A stretch of DNA of 64,000 nt from NCBI RefSeq assembly GCF_001514145.1, contig NZ_KQ948657.1, positions 492,639-556,638 of the forward strand, read 5' to 3'. Every line of letters begins with the position of its first letter. The first letter of the stretch is position 1. Position numbers and translations under genes: made by a program. The DNA is from Streptomyces canus. Its GTDB lineage: Bacteria > Actinomycetota > Actinomycetes > Streptomycetales > Streptomycetaceae. The notes under the pieces were generated by a model. It was not told the DNA's origin and did not search any database. It worked only from the letters and a program-made list of their open reading frames with translations. Of the stretch, positions 43,014 to 52,167 are shown piece by piece.

Positions 43014-45434
43014 TCAGTTGACGGCGTCGACCTCGCCCTCGACCAGTTCGACGTCGTACACCAGTGGCCCCTCCCCCACGACGACGTGCCGCGCGCGCGA
43101 GCCGTACGCCGGGGCCGTGGTCGCCAGCAGGTACGTCCCGGGTGCGGGGACCGCGACGATGTACGAGCCGTCGGCCAGCGACTCCACCCGGTCCAGCTGA
43201 CGGCCCCCGGCCGACAGCAGCGAGACGGCCGCGCCCTCCACGGGCTCCCCTTCCGCCGTACGGACGAAGCCGTGGACGGCCGATGCCGGGCCGGCGCCCG
43301 AGGGAGCCGCCGTCGCCGGAGCCGCCTCCTCCTTCGGCTCCACCGCGAGGTGCGGCAGCCGCTTCTCCAGCCACTGCGGCAGCCACCAGTTGGCGTCGCC
43401 GAGCAGATGCATCGCGGCCGGCACCAGGGCCGTGCGCAGGATGAAGGCGTCCAGGGCGACCGCGGCGGCGAGTCCCACACCCGCCATGGCGGCCCCGTAG
43501 TCGCCGCTGAGCACGAACGCCAGGAACACGCAGACCATGATCAGGGCGGCGGAGTTGATGACGCGGCTGGTCTCGGCGAGGCCCACGCGCACCGCGCGCG
43601 CGTTGTCCCTCGTGTGCACCCACTCCTCGTGCATCCGGCTGACCAGGAACACCTGGTAGTCCATGGAGAGGCCGAACAGGAGCGACAGCATGATGATCGG
43701 GAGGAAGGCCGCGATGGGGCCTTCCTTGCCGAGGCCGAGGAGGTCGAGGCCCCAGCCCCACTGGAAGATCGCGACCAGGACGCCGAAGGAGGCGGCGGCC
43801 GCGATCAGGTTCATCAGGGCGGCCGTGAGCGGGACCACCACCGAGCGGAAGGCGATCAGGAGCAGCAGGAAGCCCAGCCCGATGATCGTGGCGATGAAGT
43901 ACGGCAGCCGGTCGGCCGTCACCGACGCGAAGTCCTTGGAGACCGCCGTGACGCCGCCCACGTGCGCCTCGACGCCCGCGCCCGGGATCACCTCGTCCCG
44001 CAGGGTGTCGATGAGTTCGTCCGTCTCCTTGGCCTGCGGTGAGGTGGTCGGGACGACCTGGATGACCGTGACGCCGTTGGCAGGGGGCGCGGAGCCCGCC
44101 TGGGCCACGCCCTCCGTCTGCCGGATCGTCGTCACCAGGGACTCGCCCGCGTCGCCCTTCACGACGACCTGGAGCGGTCCGTTGAAGCCGGGGCCGAAGC
44201 CCTCGGCGAGCAGGTCGTACGCCTTCCTGGTCGTCGACGAGGCCTCGTCGTTGCCCTGGTCGACGGTGCCCAGGCGCAGGGACAGGAGCGGGAGGGCGAG
44301 CACCGCCATCACGGCGACCGCGAGGACGGCCACCGTGCGCGGGCGGCGTTCCACGGTCGCGGACCAGCGGGCGGCGAGGCCGCTCGGACGGTCCGTGTCG
44401 GGTCCCTTCGCGGCCAGCTTGCGCCGCTGCCGGCGGCTGAGCACCCGGTGGCCCAGGAGGCCGAGCAGTGCGGGCAGCAGGGTCACGGCCGCGAGGACGC
44501 TCAGGACGACGGTCAGTGAGGTGCCGATGACCACGCCGTCCAGGAAGCGCAGGTTGGTCACCAGCATGCCGGCGAGCGCGATGCACACGGTGCCGCCCGC
44601 GAACAGCACGGCACGCCCCGAGGTGTTGAGGGCGGTGACCGCCGCCTCCTCCGGATCCAGGCCGCGTTGGATGCCCTTGCGGTGCCGGGTGACGATGAAC
44701 AGGGCGTAGTCGATGCCGACGCCCAGGCCGATCAGCGTGGAGAGCAGCGAGGCGAGTTCGGGCACGTTGGTGACATGGCTGATCAGTGTCGTGGAGAACA
44801 CGCCGGTGCCCACGCCGAACAGGGCGACCAGGATCGGCAGCAGCATCGCGAAGAGCGAGCCGAAGGCCAGGAACAGCACGACGGCCGCCGCGAGGATGCC
44901 GACGATCTCGGCGGTGCCGGTGGGCGGTTCCTGGACGCGTGTGATGGCCTGGCCGCCCAGTTCGACCTGGAGGCCGTCACCGCGCGCGTGCTCCGCCGCA
45001 TCGACGACGTCCTGGACCAGGTCCTTCGGTACCGCGTTCGCCTGCTCGGCGAAGGTGACCTGGGCGTAGGCGATCCGCCCGTCCTTGCTGACCTGCGCCG
45101 CGCCCTGTGCCCCGTACGGGTCGGTGACCTCGCCGACGCCCTTCATCGCGCCGATCTCCTTCAGCGCGGGCTCGATCCGGGACCGTACGGACTGGTCCCG
45201 TACCGATCCCTCCTCGACCTTCCACACCACGGTGTCGGTGTCGCCCGCGCGCTCCGGGAAGGCCTTCGCCATCAGGTCGTACGCCGTCTTGGAGTCCGTG
45301 TTGGGCAACGAGAAGACGTCCGCGTAGTTCGTGCCCGCGGACGTGCCCGCCGCGCCCAGCCCGAACAACGCCCCCACCCACAGCAACAGGACCACCAGCC
45401 GGTGCCGATAGCACCAGCGTGCCAATACCGCCAC
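43014..45434 (-). CDS. MMPL family RND-type transporter with C-terminal carboxypeptidase-regulatory-like domain
   Basis: 806 residues, two repeats of a helix, large outer loop and five to six helices, typical of MMPL proteins that export lipids, glycolipids or antibiotics. LIGLGVGIDYALFIVTRHR and SLLFGLSMDYQVFLVSRM carry the paired Asp-Tyr of helices 4 and 10. From about 720 onward a beta-sandwich domain (VHGFVRTAEGEPVEGAAVSL, later ADGSYIVAVPAPGTYLL) is added, which ordinary MMPL proteins lack. GTG 45434 has GGGGAG eight bases upstream. Convergent with the TetR gene and divergent from the response regulator. Confidence 0.92.
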   Translation of the reverse strand: MAVLARWCYRHRLVVLLLWVGALFGLGAAGTSAGTNYADVFSLPNTDSKTAYDLMAKAFPERAGDTDTVVWKVEEGSVRDQSVRSRIEPALKEIGAMKGVGEVTDPYGAQGAAQVSKDGRIAYAQVTFAEQANAVPKDLVQDVVDAAEHARGDGLQVELGGQAITRVQEPPTGTAEIVGILAAAVVLFLAFGSLFAMLLPILVALFGVGTGVFSTTLISHVTNVPELASLLSTLIGLGVGIDYALFIVTRHRKGIQRGLDPEEAAVTALNTSGRAVLFAGGTVCIALAGMLVTNLRFLDGVVIGTSLTVVLSVLAAVTLLPALLGLLGHRVLSRRQRRKLAAKGPDTDRPSGLAARWSATVERRPRTVAVLAVAVMAVLALPLLSLRLGTVDQGNDEASSTTRKAYDLLAEGFGPGFNGPLQVVVKGDAGESLVTTIRQTEGVAQAGSAPPANGVTVIQVVPTTSPQAKETDELIDTLRDEVIPGAGVEAHVGGVTAVSKDFASVTADRLPYFIATIIGLGFLLLLIAFRSVVVPLTAALMNLIAAAASFGVLVAIFQWGWGLDLLGLGKEGPIAAFLPIIMLSLLFGLSMDYQVFLVSRMHEEWVHTRDNARAVRVGLAETSRVINSAALIMVCVFLAFVLSGDYGAAMAGVGLAAAVALDAFILRTALVPAAMHLLGDANWWLPQWLEKRLPHLAVEPKEEAAPATAAPSGAGPASAVHGFVRTAEGEPVEGAAVSLLSAGGRQLDRVESLADGSYIVAVPAPGTYLLATTAPAYGSRARHVVVGEGPLVYDVELVEGEVDAVN

Positions 45435-45591
45435 GCTCCACACTCCCCTGTCGGTCGTCGGTCGGTCCCCCAGGTCCTCGCAACAGGATTGGCGGTGGCA
45501 CACGCGCGTGGACATCGGACGCCCATGACTCTCAAGGAACTCCAAAGAGCGAACCGGCCCGACTGTCAGTGGCCCGGCCGATACTGGGGTC

Positions 45592-46293
45592 ATGACTGGG
45601 GGAGAGACGAAGAGTCCGGGCACCGTGCTGGTGGTGGAGGACGAGGAGAGCATCGCCGACGTGCTCGCCATCGCCCTGCGCTACCACCGGTTCGAGGTGA
45701 TGGTCGCGGGCTCCGTCCGTGAGGCGCTCGCGCTCACCGACCGCACCCGCCCGGACGCGGCCCTGCTCGACGTGATGCTGCCCGACGGCGACGGCCGCGC
45801 CCTCGGCCGTGAACTGCGCGAGCGGCGGCCCGATCTGGCCCTGGTCTTCCTCACCGCGCGGGACTCCCCCGCCGAGATCGTCGGCGCGCTCGGCTTCGGC
45901 GACGACTACATCACCAAGCCGTTCAACATCGACGAGGTCGTCGCCAGGATCACCGCGGTCCTGCGCCGCACCCGCCCGGCCGACGTCCTGCCGCAGCGCC
46001 CGCCCCTGCGCTACGGCGACCTGGAGCTGGACGAGACGACGTACTCCGTGCACCGTGACGGCCGCACGGTCCAGCTCACCCCCACCGAGTACGCACTCCT
46101 GCGCTTCCTGGTGCGCAACGGCGGCCGGATCGTGCCCAAGGAGCAACTCCTGCGCCATGTCTGGCAGTACGAGCACACCCCGCCCGAGTCGACCGTCGTC
46201 GAGACCTACATCAGCTATCTGCGACGCAAGCTGGACGCCCTGGGACCGCCGGTGATCACCACCCGGCGGGGTGTCGGGTACGGACTCGCATGA
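45592..46293 (+). CDS. OmpR/PhoB family response regulator
   Basis: 233 residues: receiver domain (about 11-125) with acidic VVEDEES, phosphorylatable Asp60 in LLDVMLPD and Lys in YITKPFN; winged-helix DNA-binding domain (about 135-233) ending YLRRKLDALGPPVITTRRGVGYGL. Activated by the next gene, a histidine kinase, overlapping as ATGA. GATACT lies seven bases before ATG 45592, which has no good ribosome site, so the message may be leaderless. Confidence 0.95.
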   Translation: MTGGETKSPGTVLVVEDEESIADVLAIALRYHRFEVMVAGSVREALALTDRTRPDAALLDVMLPDGDGRALGRELRERRPDLALVFLTARDSPAEIVGALGFGDDYITKPFNIDEVVARITAVLRRTRPADVLPQRPPLRYGDLELDETTYSVHRDGRTVQLTPTEYALLRFLVRNGGRIVPKEQLLRHVWQYEHTPPESTVVETYISYLRRKLDALGPPVITTRRGVGYGLA

Positions 46294-47750
46294 AGGTCCG
46301 CCTGCCTCGTTCCCGACACGGCATCCACTCGCTGCGCGGCAAGCTGACGCTCGCCAACGTGGCGCTGCTCGCGATCGGCATCGTCGCGGCGACCGCCGTG
46401 AGCGTGATGGGCATGCGGTACTACCTGCTCGACCAGATCGACAGCGAACTCCTCAAGACCCGGGACTCCCTGGGCGGTTCGCAGATCACCCTGCGGGAGA
46501 TCGATTCGCTGAGCATGCTGGGCTTCGTGCGCGACCGGCTCATGCCGGCACAGCAGGAGTCGAGCGACGAGCGCTCGACGGAGACCGTCTTCGCGGTCGT
46601 CGACCGCAGGGGCGAGCCGATCAGCATCCTCGGCTTCGATCCGACCGAGGCCCAGCAGAGCCTGGCGGAGGCGGCCGGAGAGCCGCGCACGCTCGCCGCC
46701 GACTCCGAGCCGCACGACGTCACCCTGGACGGCTCCACCTACCGCGCCACGGCGGCCCGGCTCGGCGACGGCTCCTACGCCCTGCTCGCCGCGCCCACCG
46801 ACGTCCTGCACCAGGGTGTCGCCAAGGCCGTCCGGCTCGACCTCGCGATCGGCACTCTGCTGCTCGCGCTGCTGGCCTGTCTGACGATGTTCAGCGTCCG
46901 GCGCCGGATGCGGCCGCTGGAGGACATGGTGGAGACCTCCTCGGCGATCGCCGAGGGCGATCTGACTCGGCGCGTCCCCTCCAGCTGCGAGGCCACCCTG
47001 GAGGTCGAGCAGCTGCGGGTCGCCCTCAACTCCATGCTCCACCAGGTGGAGTCGGCGTACCGCACGCGCGAGCAGAGCGCGGCCCAGCTGCGCAGCTTCG
47101 TCGCCGACGCCTCGCACGAGCTGCGCACCCCGCTGTCCGCCATACGCGGCTACCTCCAGCTGTACGACAAGGGCATGCTGTCCGACCCGGACGACCGCAA
47201 GCGCGCCTGGGCCCGGGTGCTCGCGGAGACCGACCGGATGGGGCGGCTCGTCGACGAGCTGCTCACCCTCGCCCGCCTCGACCAGCAGCCCGAACTGCGG
47301 TTCAGGAACGTCGACCTGAGCCGGCTGGTGCGGGACGCGGCCGAGGATCTGCGGGTGCAGCAGCCCGGCCGGCCCGTCGAGGTCGCCGCCGAAGGCTCGC
47401 TGCTGGTGCGGGCCGACGAGTCGGGGCTCAGACAGGTCCTGGGCAACCTGGTGGCCAACGTGCGCACGCACACGCCCGCGGAGGTGCCGGTGCGGCTGGG
47501 GGTGGAGCGCGAGGACGGGGTCGTACGGCTGTGTGTCGCGGACGAGGGTCCGGGCCTGCACGCGGACGACGCGGCACGCGTCTTCGACCGGTTCTTCCGG
47601 GTCGGCGGCGGCGCGGGCAGCGGCCTCGGTCTGGCGATCGTGCAGGGCGTCGTGCGGGCCCACGGCGGCGAGGTGACGGTCCGCACGGCCCCGGGCGAGG
47701 GACTGGCGGTGACGGTCACCCTGCCGGCGCGGGTGTCCGAGGGTCAGTGA
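46290..47750 (+). CDS. Sensor histidine kinase
   Basis: 486 residues: helix 1 (about 18-40), outer sensor region (about 41-178), helix 2 (about 180-203), HAMP, dimerisation domain with phospho-His276 in ASHELRTPLSAI, then the ATPase domain with the N box (LGNLVANVRTHT), VADEGPGL and GSGLGLAIVQG. Phosphorylates the response regulator encoded just upstream. The signal is unknown; the divergent MMPL gene could be a target. Confidence 0.95.
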   Translation: MKVRLPRSRHGIHSLRGKLTLANVALLAIGIVAATAVSVMGMRYYLLDQIDSELLKTRDSLGGSQITLREIDSLSMLGFVRDRLMPAQQESSDERSTETVFAVVDRRGEPISILGFDPTEAQQSLAEAAGEPRTLAADSEPHDVTLDGSTYRATAARLGDGSYALLAAPTDVLHQGVAKAVRLDLAIGTLLLALLACLTMFSVRRRMRPLEDMVETSSAIAEGDLTRRVPSSCEATLEVEQLRVALNSMLHQVESAYRTREQSAAQLRSFVADASHELRTPLSAIRGYLQLYDKGMLSDPDDRKRAWARVLAETDRMGRLVDELLTLARLDQQPELRFRNVDLSRLVRDAAEDLRVQQPGRPVEVAAEGSLLVRADESGLRQVLGNLVANVRTHTPAEVPVRLGVEREDGVVRLCVADEGPGLHADDAARVFDRFFRVGGGAGSGLGLAIVQGVVRAHGGEVTVRTAPGEGLAVTVTLPARVSEGQ

Positions 47751-47768
47751 TCCCACGCGTACGTCCGC

Positions 47769-48167
47769 TCAGCCGGCCGTCACCAGGGCCCATACGGTCT
47801 TGCCGTGCCGCCCCCGGCTCCACACCCCCCAGGCGGCGGCGAGGCTCTCCACCAGATGCAGACCGCGGCCGGTCTCCTCCCACGCGCCGACCACCCGCAG
47901 CCGGGGTTCCAGCCGGCCCTCGTCGGAGACCTCTATCAGGCAGGAGCCGTCCGCGAGGGCCGTCACCGCGACCTCGAACTCCCGCTCCAGGAGCGGCCCG
48001 TGACGCACCACGTTGGTGGCCAGCTCCGAGACCAGCAGCACCGCGTCGGACAGCGCCGGATCGTCCGGTCCGTGGCCCCAGTCGGCCAGATGGTCCCGCA
48101 CCCGCCGCCGGGCGAGACCGACGGAAGCCGGATGCCGGGGCAGCCGGAAGGAGTTGCGTCTCAACAC
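47769..48167 (-). CDS. RsbW-like ATP-binding protein (HATPase_c_2)
   Basis: 132 residues with the GHKL ATPase elements VLLVSELATNVVRHG (N box), IEVSDEGRLEPR (G1) and GRGLHLVESLA (G2). Streptomyces has many such single-domain serine kinases/anti-sigma or anti-anti-sigma partners. GTG 48167 has GAGGAG five bases upstream. No partner gene is adjacent; the histidine kinase gene ends 18 bases away on the other strand. Confidence 0.9.
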   Translation of the reverse strand: MLRRNSFRLPRHPASVGLARRRVRDHLADWGHGPDDPALSDAVLLVSELATNVVRHGPLLEREFEVAVTALADGSCLIEVSDEGRLEPRLRVVGAWEETGRGLHLVESLAAAWGVWSRGRHGKTVWALVTAG

Positions 48168-48306
48168 GTTTGCTCCTCACCCCGCGCGCACCTCCGTCAC
48201 ATGGTGCTGCGTTGAGTGGCTGCCCGGCGTCACTCGGGCGAATGTCCATTCCACGGGAATGCGTCAGATACGGCGCGATGGCGGGACCAGATCCAGGACG
48301 ACGGGA

Positions 48307-49860
48307 TCAGATCCAGCTGAGGCGCCAGAGGCGGAAGACTCCGGTGCCGTCCGAGAGGTACTGGCCGCCACCGACGTCCTCGCTGGTCACGACGTAGTCC
48401 TTGGCCTGCCAGAGCGGGATGACCGGGACATCGCGGGCGATGTCCGCCTGGAGGTCGCGGAAGTCCTGCCCTGCCTCGCTGCGCTCGGCGTACCGCTGAC
48501 TGTCCTGAATCAGATGGTCGACCTCATGGCTGCTGTAGCCGGTGTTCATGGTGCCGTCGGTGCCGACGAGCGGGGAGCCGTAGGTGTCCGGGTCGGGGTA
48601 GTCGGCCACCCAGCCCACCGCGTAGGCGTCCAGCTTCCCGGTCGCCCAGCGCTTTTGGAAGTCGGTCCACTTGTAGCCCTTGAGCGTCACCTTGAACAGG
48701 CCGCTCGCCTCCAGCTGCTTCTTGAGCTCCTTGGCCTCCGCGGCGGCGGAACCGCTGGTGAGGCCGTAGCCGTAGGTGAAGCTGACCGGTGTGTTGACGC
48801 CGGCCTCGGTGAGCAGGGCGCGGGCCTTCTTGACGCTCGGCTCCGAGTAGGTGTCGAAGAACGACGTGGTGTGGCCGGTGATGCCGGTCGGGATCAGCGA
48901 GTAGAGCGGGTCGACGGTCCCCTCGTACACCGAGGCGGCCAGCTGCTCGCGGTTGATCAGCCAGGCCATGGCCTGACGCACCTTGGTGTCGTGCAGGGGC
49001 CTGCCCGCACGGGTGTTGAGGTACAGGTTGCGGATCTCGGAGCTGTCGGCCTCCGAGACGCGCTGGCCGGGGTCGCTCGGGTTCAGTCCGGCGAGGACAT
49101 CGGGCGGCAGCTGGCGGTAGGCGACGTCGATCCGCTTCGCCTTCCAGGCGCTGTTCAGCTTGTCCGAGTCGCCGTAGTAGTCGAGTTCGACGGGGCGGCC
49201 GGTGCTGTCGATCTCGCCCTTGTAGTCGCCGTTGGGCGCGAGGACCGCCTTCTTGCCCTTCGTATACGCCTTCAGTTCGTACGGCCCGGTGCCGTCGACG
49301 CCGTTGTCGGTGCGCAGCGAGTTGGCGGGGTACTTGCTGCTGTCGACGATGGCGCCGGCTCCCGTGGCCACCTTGAACGGGAAGGTGGCGTCGGGCGAGG
49401 ACAGCCGGAAGGTGACCGTCCGGCCACTGGCACCGACCGACTGCAGGGTGCTCAGCAGCGAGGCCGGGCCGACATCGGAGTTGATCTTCTTGACCCGGTC
49501 GAAGGAGTACTTGACGTCCTTGGCGGTCATCTCGCGGCCGCTCGGGAAGGTGAGACCCTCGCGCAGCACGCAGCGGTACGTGCGCAGATCACTGCCCTCG
49601 AACCCACAGCTCTCGGCCGCGTCGGGCACGGGTGTGGCACTGCCCGGCTCGAAGGCCAGCAGTGACTGGAAAACGTTGTTGAACAGCGCCCAGGAACCGG
49701 CGTCGTAGGCGCCGGCCGGATCGAGTGAGGTGACTTCGTCCGTCGTCCCCACCTTGATCGTCCTACCCGTCCCCTCGGACGGGAGCAACTGCCAGCCGCC
49801 TACTCCCACGACCCCCAGAACAAGCAGCGTCGCGAGAATCCGCACGCGAACCGACCGCAT
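48307..49860 (-). CDS. ABC transporter substrate-binding protein, family 5 (peptide/nickel type)
   Basis: 517 residues: an N-terminal hydrophobic helix (about 6-24) followed by the SBP_bac_5 fold (TTDEVTSLDPAGAYDAGSW, GREMTAKDVKYSFDRV, DGTGPYELKAYTKG, VRQAMAWLINREQLA). Solute capture for oligopeptide-type uptake. Unlike most such proteins in Gram-positive bacteria it has no lipobox Cys, so it is either secreted or held by its helix. No permease or ATPase genes are near. ATG 49860 has GGGAGG upstream; ATG 49884 is an in-frame alternative. Confidence 0.88.
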   Translation of the reverse strand: MRSVRVRILATLLVLGVVGVGGWQLLPSEGTGRTIKVGTTDEVTSLDPAGAYDAGSWALFNNVFQSLLAFEPGSATPVPDAAESCGFEGSDLRTYRCVLREGLTFPSGREMTAKDVKYSFDRVKKINSDVGPASLLSTLQSVGASGRTVTFRLSSPDATFPFKVATGAGAIVDSSKYPANSLRTDNGVDGTGPYELKAYTKGKKAVLAPNGDYKGEIDSTGRPVELDYYGDSDKLNSAWKAKRIDVAYRQLPPDVLAGLNPSDPGQRVSEADSSEIRNLYLNTRAGRPLHDTKVRQAMAWLINREQLAASVYEGTVDPLYSLIPTGITGHTTSFFDTYSEPSVKKARALLTEAGVNTPVSFTYGYGLTSGSAAAEAKELKKQLEASGLFKVTLKGYKWTDFQKRWATGKLDAYAVGWVADYPDPDTYGSPLVGTDGTMNTGYSSHEVDHLIQDSQRYAERSEAGQDFRDLQADIARDVPVIPLWQAKDYVVTSEDVGGGQYLSDGTGVFRLWRLSWI

Positions 49861-50039
49861 CGGTTTGCCCTCCCCGGACCCCATGGGTCCCAGTGCACAT
49901 GCCACCCCCTAGTGGCGCGGATCACCTAATCACAGGTGTTTCACCTGGGGGAAGAGGGATTTGTCGAGTTGGGCAAGACGTTACCGCAAGGAGTTTCGGC
50001 CATGTTTCACAGCGTTCCCACAGGGGCTCCGGCCGACGA

Positions 50040-50384
50040 TCAACGGACGATCACGTAGACGACCGCCCCGGCGCACACCATGACCGACGCGATGGCCCGC
50101 GCCATGATCGCCCGGTCCACGATCCGCCGCAGCCACGGGACCGGAACACCTCTCAGCAGCCAGGTGACCGGCAGGGAGAGCGCGGACACGCAGGCGAGGA
50201 GGAAGAACTGCCGCGCGGGCGGGTAGTCGGAATCCCAGGGGTCGTGAGCCGCGTTCTCCAGATACAGCAATCCCGCGACGGCGTACCAGAACAGCGCGCA
50301 GCCACCGGTGAGCAGGGTCTCGTACAGGGCGAACAGAACCGGCCGGTTGCGTGCGAGGCGCTGGAGGGACGTGTCGGACATCAT
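50040..50384 (-). CDS. Small hypothetical membrane protein
   Basis: 114 residues with three to four membrane helices (about 15-38, 62-80, 92-112). ARNRPVLFALYETLLTGGCALFWYAV and PPARQFFLLACVSALSLPV (parts) are the most conserved-looking. Two consecutive ATGs (50384, 50381) can start it. No known family. Confidence 0.6.
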   Translation of the reverse strand: MMSDTSLQRLARNRPVLFALYETLLTGGCALFWYAVAGLLYLENAAHDPWDSDYPPARQFFLLACVSALSLPVTWLLRGVPVPWLRRIVDRAIMARAIASVMVCAGAVVYVIVR

Positions 50385-50445
50385 GCGCGAGCCCCCCGGT
50401 CGGCCCCGGGAGGGCCGTCGTGGTCAAAGTACGCCGACTACCGCA

Positions 50446-50495
50446 CCGGGCACAGCAGTACGACGGGCCGGGCACAGCCGTACGACGGGCCGGGT
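50446..50495. repeat. Tandem 22-base repeat
   Basis: Two units with period 22 (50446-50467 and 50468-50489), each containing CCGGGCACAGC and GTACGACGGG, followed by the first bases of a third. It lies in the gap before the end of the metallophosphoesterase gene and beyond the start of the small membrane-protein gene, so it may belong to the latter's control region. Confidence 0.7.
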
Positions 50496-50501
50496 GGCCG
50501 T

Positions 50502-51809
50502 TCAGGCCTGCTTCGACGCCAGTTCGATCACCGTGATGTCCGACGGGGCGCCCACGCGCGTGGGCGGGCCCCAGGCGCCCGCGCCACGGCTGACGTAGAG
50601 CTGTGTGTCGCCGTAGCGCTCCAGGCCGGCGACGGTCGGGTTCGCGGCCTCCGCGAGGAGGTTGCCGGGCCAGAGCTGGCCGCCGTGCGTGTGGCCGGAG
50701 AGCTGGAGGTCGACGCCGTGGTCGACGGCGTCGTGGATCTGGACCGGCTGGTGGGCGAGGAGCACGCACGCGCGTGCCGTGTCCCGGTCGCCGAGGGCCT
50801 TGGCGAAGTCGGGGCCCCGGCCCTCGCTCTCGCCCGCGATGTCGTTGACACCGGCGAGGTCGAACCACGCCAGTTCCGTACGGTCGTTCTCCAGCGGGCG
50901 CAGACCGAGCCGCCGTACCTCCTCGACCCACTGCTCGGCACCGGAGAAGTACTCGTGGTTGCCGGTGACGAAGAACGAGCCGTGTCGGGCCTCGAGCTGG
51001 GCGAGGGGGGCTGCCGCCGGGCCGAGGTCCTTCACGCTGCCGTCGACCAGGTCGCCGACGACCGCGATCAGGTCGGGCCGGGTGGAGTTGATGGTGTCGA
51101 CGACCTTCTGGGCGAACCCACGGCCGAGCACCGGGCTCAGGTGGATGTCGCTGACCACCGCGATCCGGTAGCCGTGCGCCGCGCGCGGGAGCTTCGCCAG
51201 CGGCACGGTGACCCGCTTGACCCTGGGCCCGCGCAGGACGCCGTACGTGCCGTAGCCGACGGTTCCCACGGCGGCCGCGGCGGCGGCTCCGGCGACGACG
51301 CGGGAGACGAAGAGGCGCCGGGAGGGGGCGGCGACGAGGGTGGAGCCGCCGGGTTCCGACGGCTCCTCTGCCGCCGGTCCGCCCTTCCCGGGTTCCCGGG
51401 GCGGGCTCCCGTCCTCCTGCGGCTTCTCGGCAGGTGCTCCCGCCGGTACCCGCTCCGGGTGCGGTACGGCGGCCACGGCGGGCTCACCGCGCCTGTCCCA
51501 GCGTTCGAGGAGACGTCGCAGCAGGGGTCGTACGACCTCTCCCGCCAGGACCGCCAGCAGCAGGTAGATCGACAGCGCCAGCCACAGGAAGCCGGGCCAC
51601 GCGAGCACCCGCTGGAGCCAGAAGGGGGCGCCGGTGCGCTCCGCGACCAGGGCACCGACCGCCAGCGCCCAGCCGCCGCCGATGAGCACCGCGCCCACGC
51701 GGCGGACCCGGCCGGGGCCGCCGGTGGTGTCGCGGAACAGGCGGCGCCACAGGTACCAGTTGGCCGTCACGAGGACGGCCAGGGCGAGCAGTGCGAAGAC
51801 GATGACCAC
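50502..51809 (-). CDS. Membrane-anchored metallophosphoesterase (YkuE/YaeI-like)
   Basis: 435 residues. Three or four helices in the first 190 residues, with a charged Pro-rich loop between, then a calcineurin-like phosphoesterase domain (about 215-430) with the full metal set: VVSDIHLS, VVGDLVDG, VTGNHEY, a His in LLAHQP and SGHTHGGQ. GTG 51809. The domain faces either side of the membrane; substrates of related proteins include lipid or nucleotide phosphates. It is six bases downstream of the SCO4848-family gene and surely cotranscribed. Confidence 0.9.
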   Translation of the reverse strand: MVIVFALLALAVLVTANWYLWRRLFRDTTGGPGRVRRVGAVLIGGGWALAVGALVAERTGAPFWLQRVLAWPGFLWLALSIYLLLAVLAGEVVRPLLRRLLERWDRRGEPAVAAVPHPERVPAGAPAEKPQEDGSPPREPGKGGPAAEEPSEPGGSTLVAAPSRRLFVSRVVAGAAAAAAVGTVGYGTYGVLRGPRVKRVTVPLAKLPRAAHGYRIAVVSDIHLSPVLGRGFAQKVVDTINSTRPDLIAVVGDLVDGSVKDLGPAAAPLAQLEARHGSFFVTGNHEYFSGAEQWVEEVRRLGLRPLENDRTELAWFDLAGVNDIAGESEGRGPDFAKALGDRDTARACVLLAHQPVQIHDAVDHGVDLQLSGHTHGGQLWPGNLLAEAANPTVAGLERYGDTQLYVSRGAGAWGPPTRVGAPSDITVIELASKQA

Positions 51810-51815
51810 GGTCTG

Positions 51816-52076
51816 CTAACTCTCGAGGGTCGGCTGTGAGTTCCGGCGCAGTGCGCGCAGTCCACGCAACCCGATGAGCCCGACGACCGTCCCCAATACG
51901 AAGGAGACGACGGCCAGCAGCAGGTGCACCCAGAAGTACCCCGTCGGGTCGCCCGCGTCGTCGAACGCGAGCCCGCTGGCGTCCTTGACGAGGTTCTTGA
52001 CGAAAGTGATCCAGATGATCCAGCTCCACACCCCGAAGGCGAGCAGGAACCAGGAGACGGGGCGGCTGAGCTTCAT
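51816..52076 (-). CDS. SCO4848-family small membrane protein
   Basis: 86 residues with two helices (about 7-27 and 48-70); MKLSRPVSWFLLAFGVWSW and YFWVHLLLAVVSFVLGTVVG are characteristic of the family named after S. coelicolor SCO4848. Function unknown. First gene of a two-gene unit with the metallophosphoesterase. Confidence 0.85.
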   Translation of the reverse strand: MKLSRPVSWFLLAFGVWSWIIWITFVKNLVKDASGLAFDDAGDPTGYFWVHLLLAVVSFVLGTVVGLIGLRGLRALRRNSQPTLES

Positions 52077-52167
52077 GGGTCCAGTATCGCGGGCCGTTGG
52101 CCGGTTCGGCGGCCGGGGTGGGGAGGGCTGTGGGACTTCACCCTCCGCGCCATGTACGTTCCTGAAC

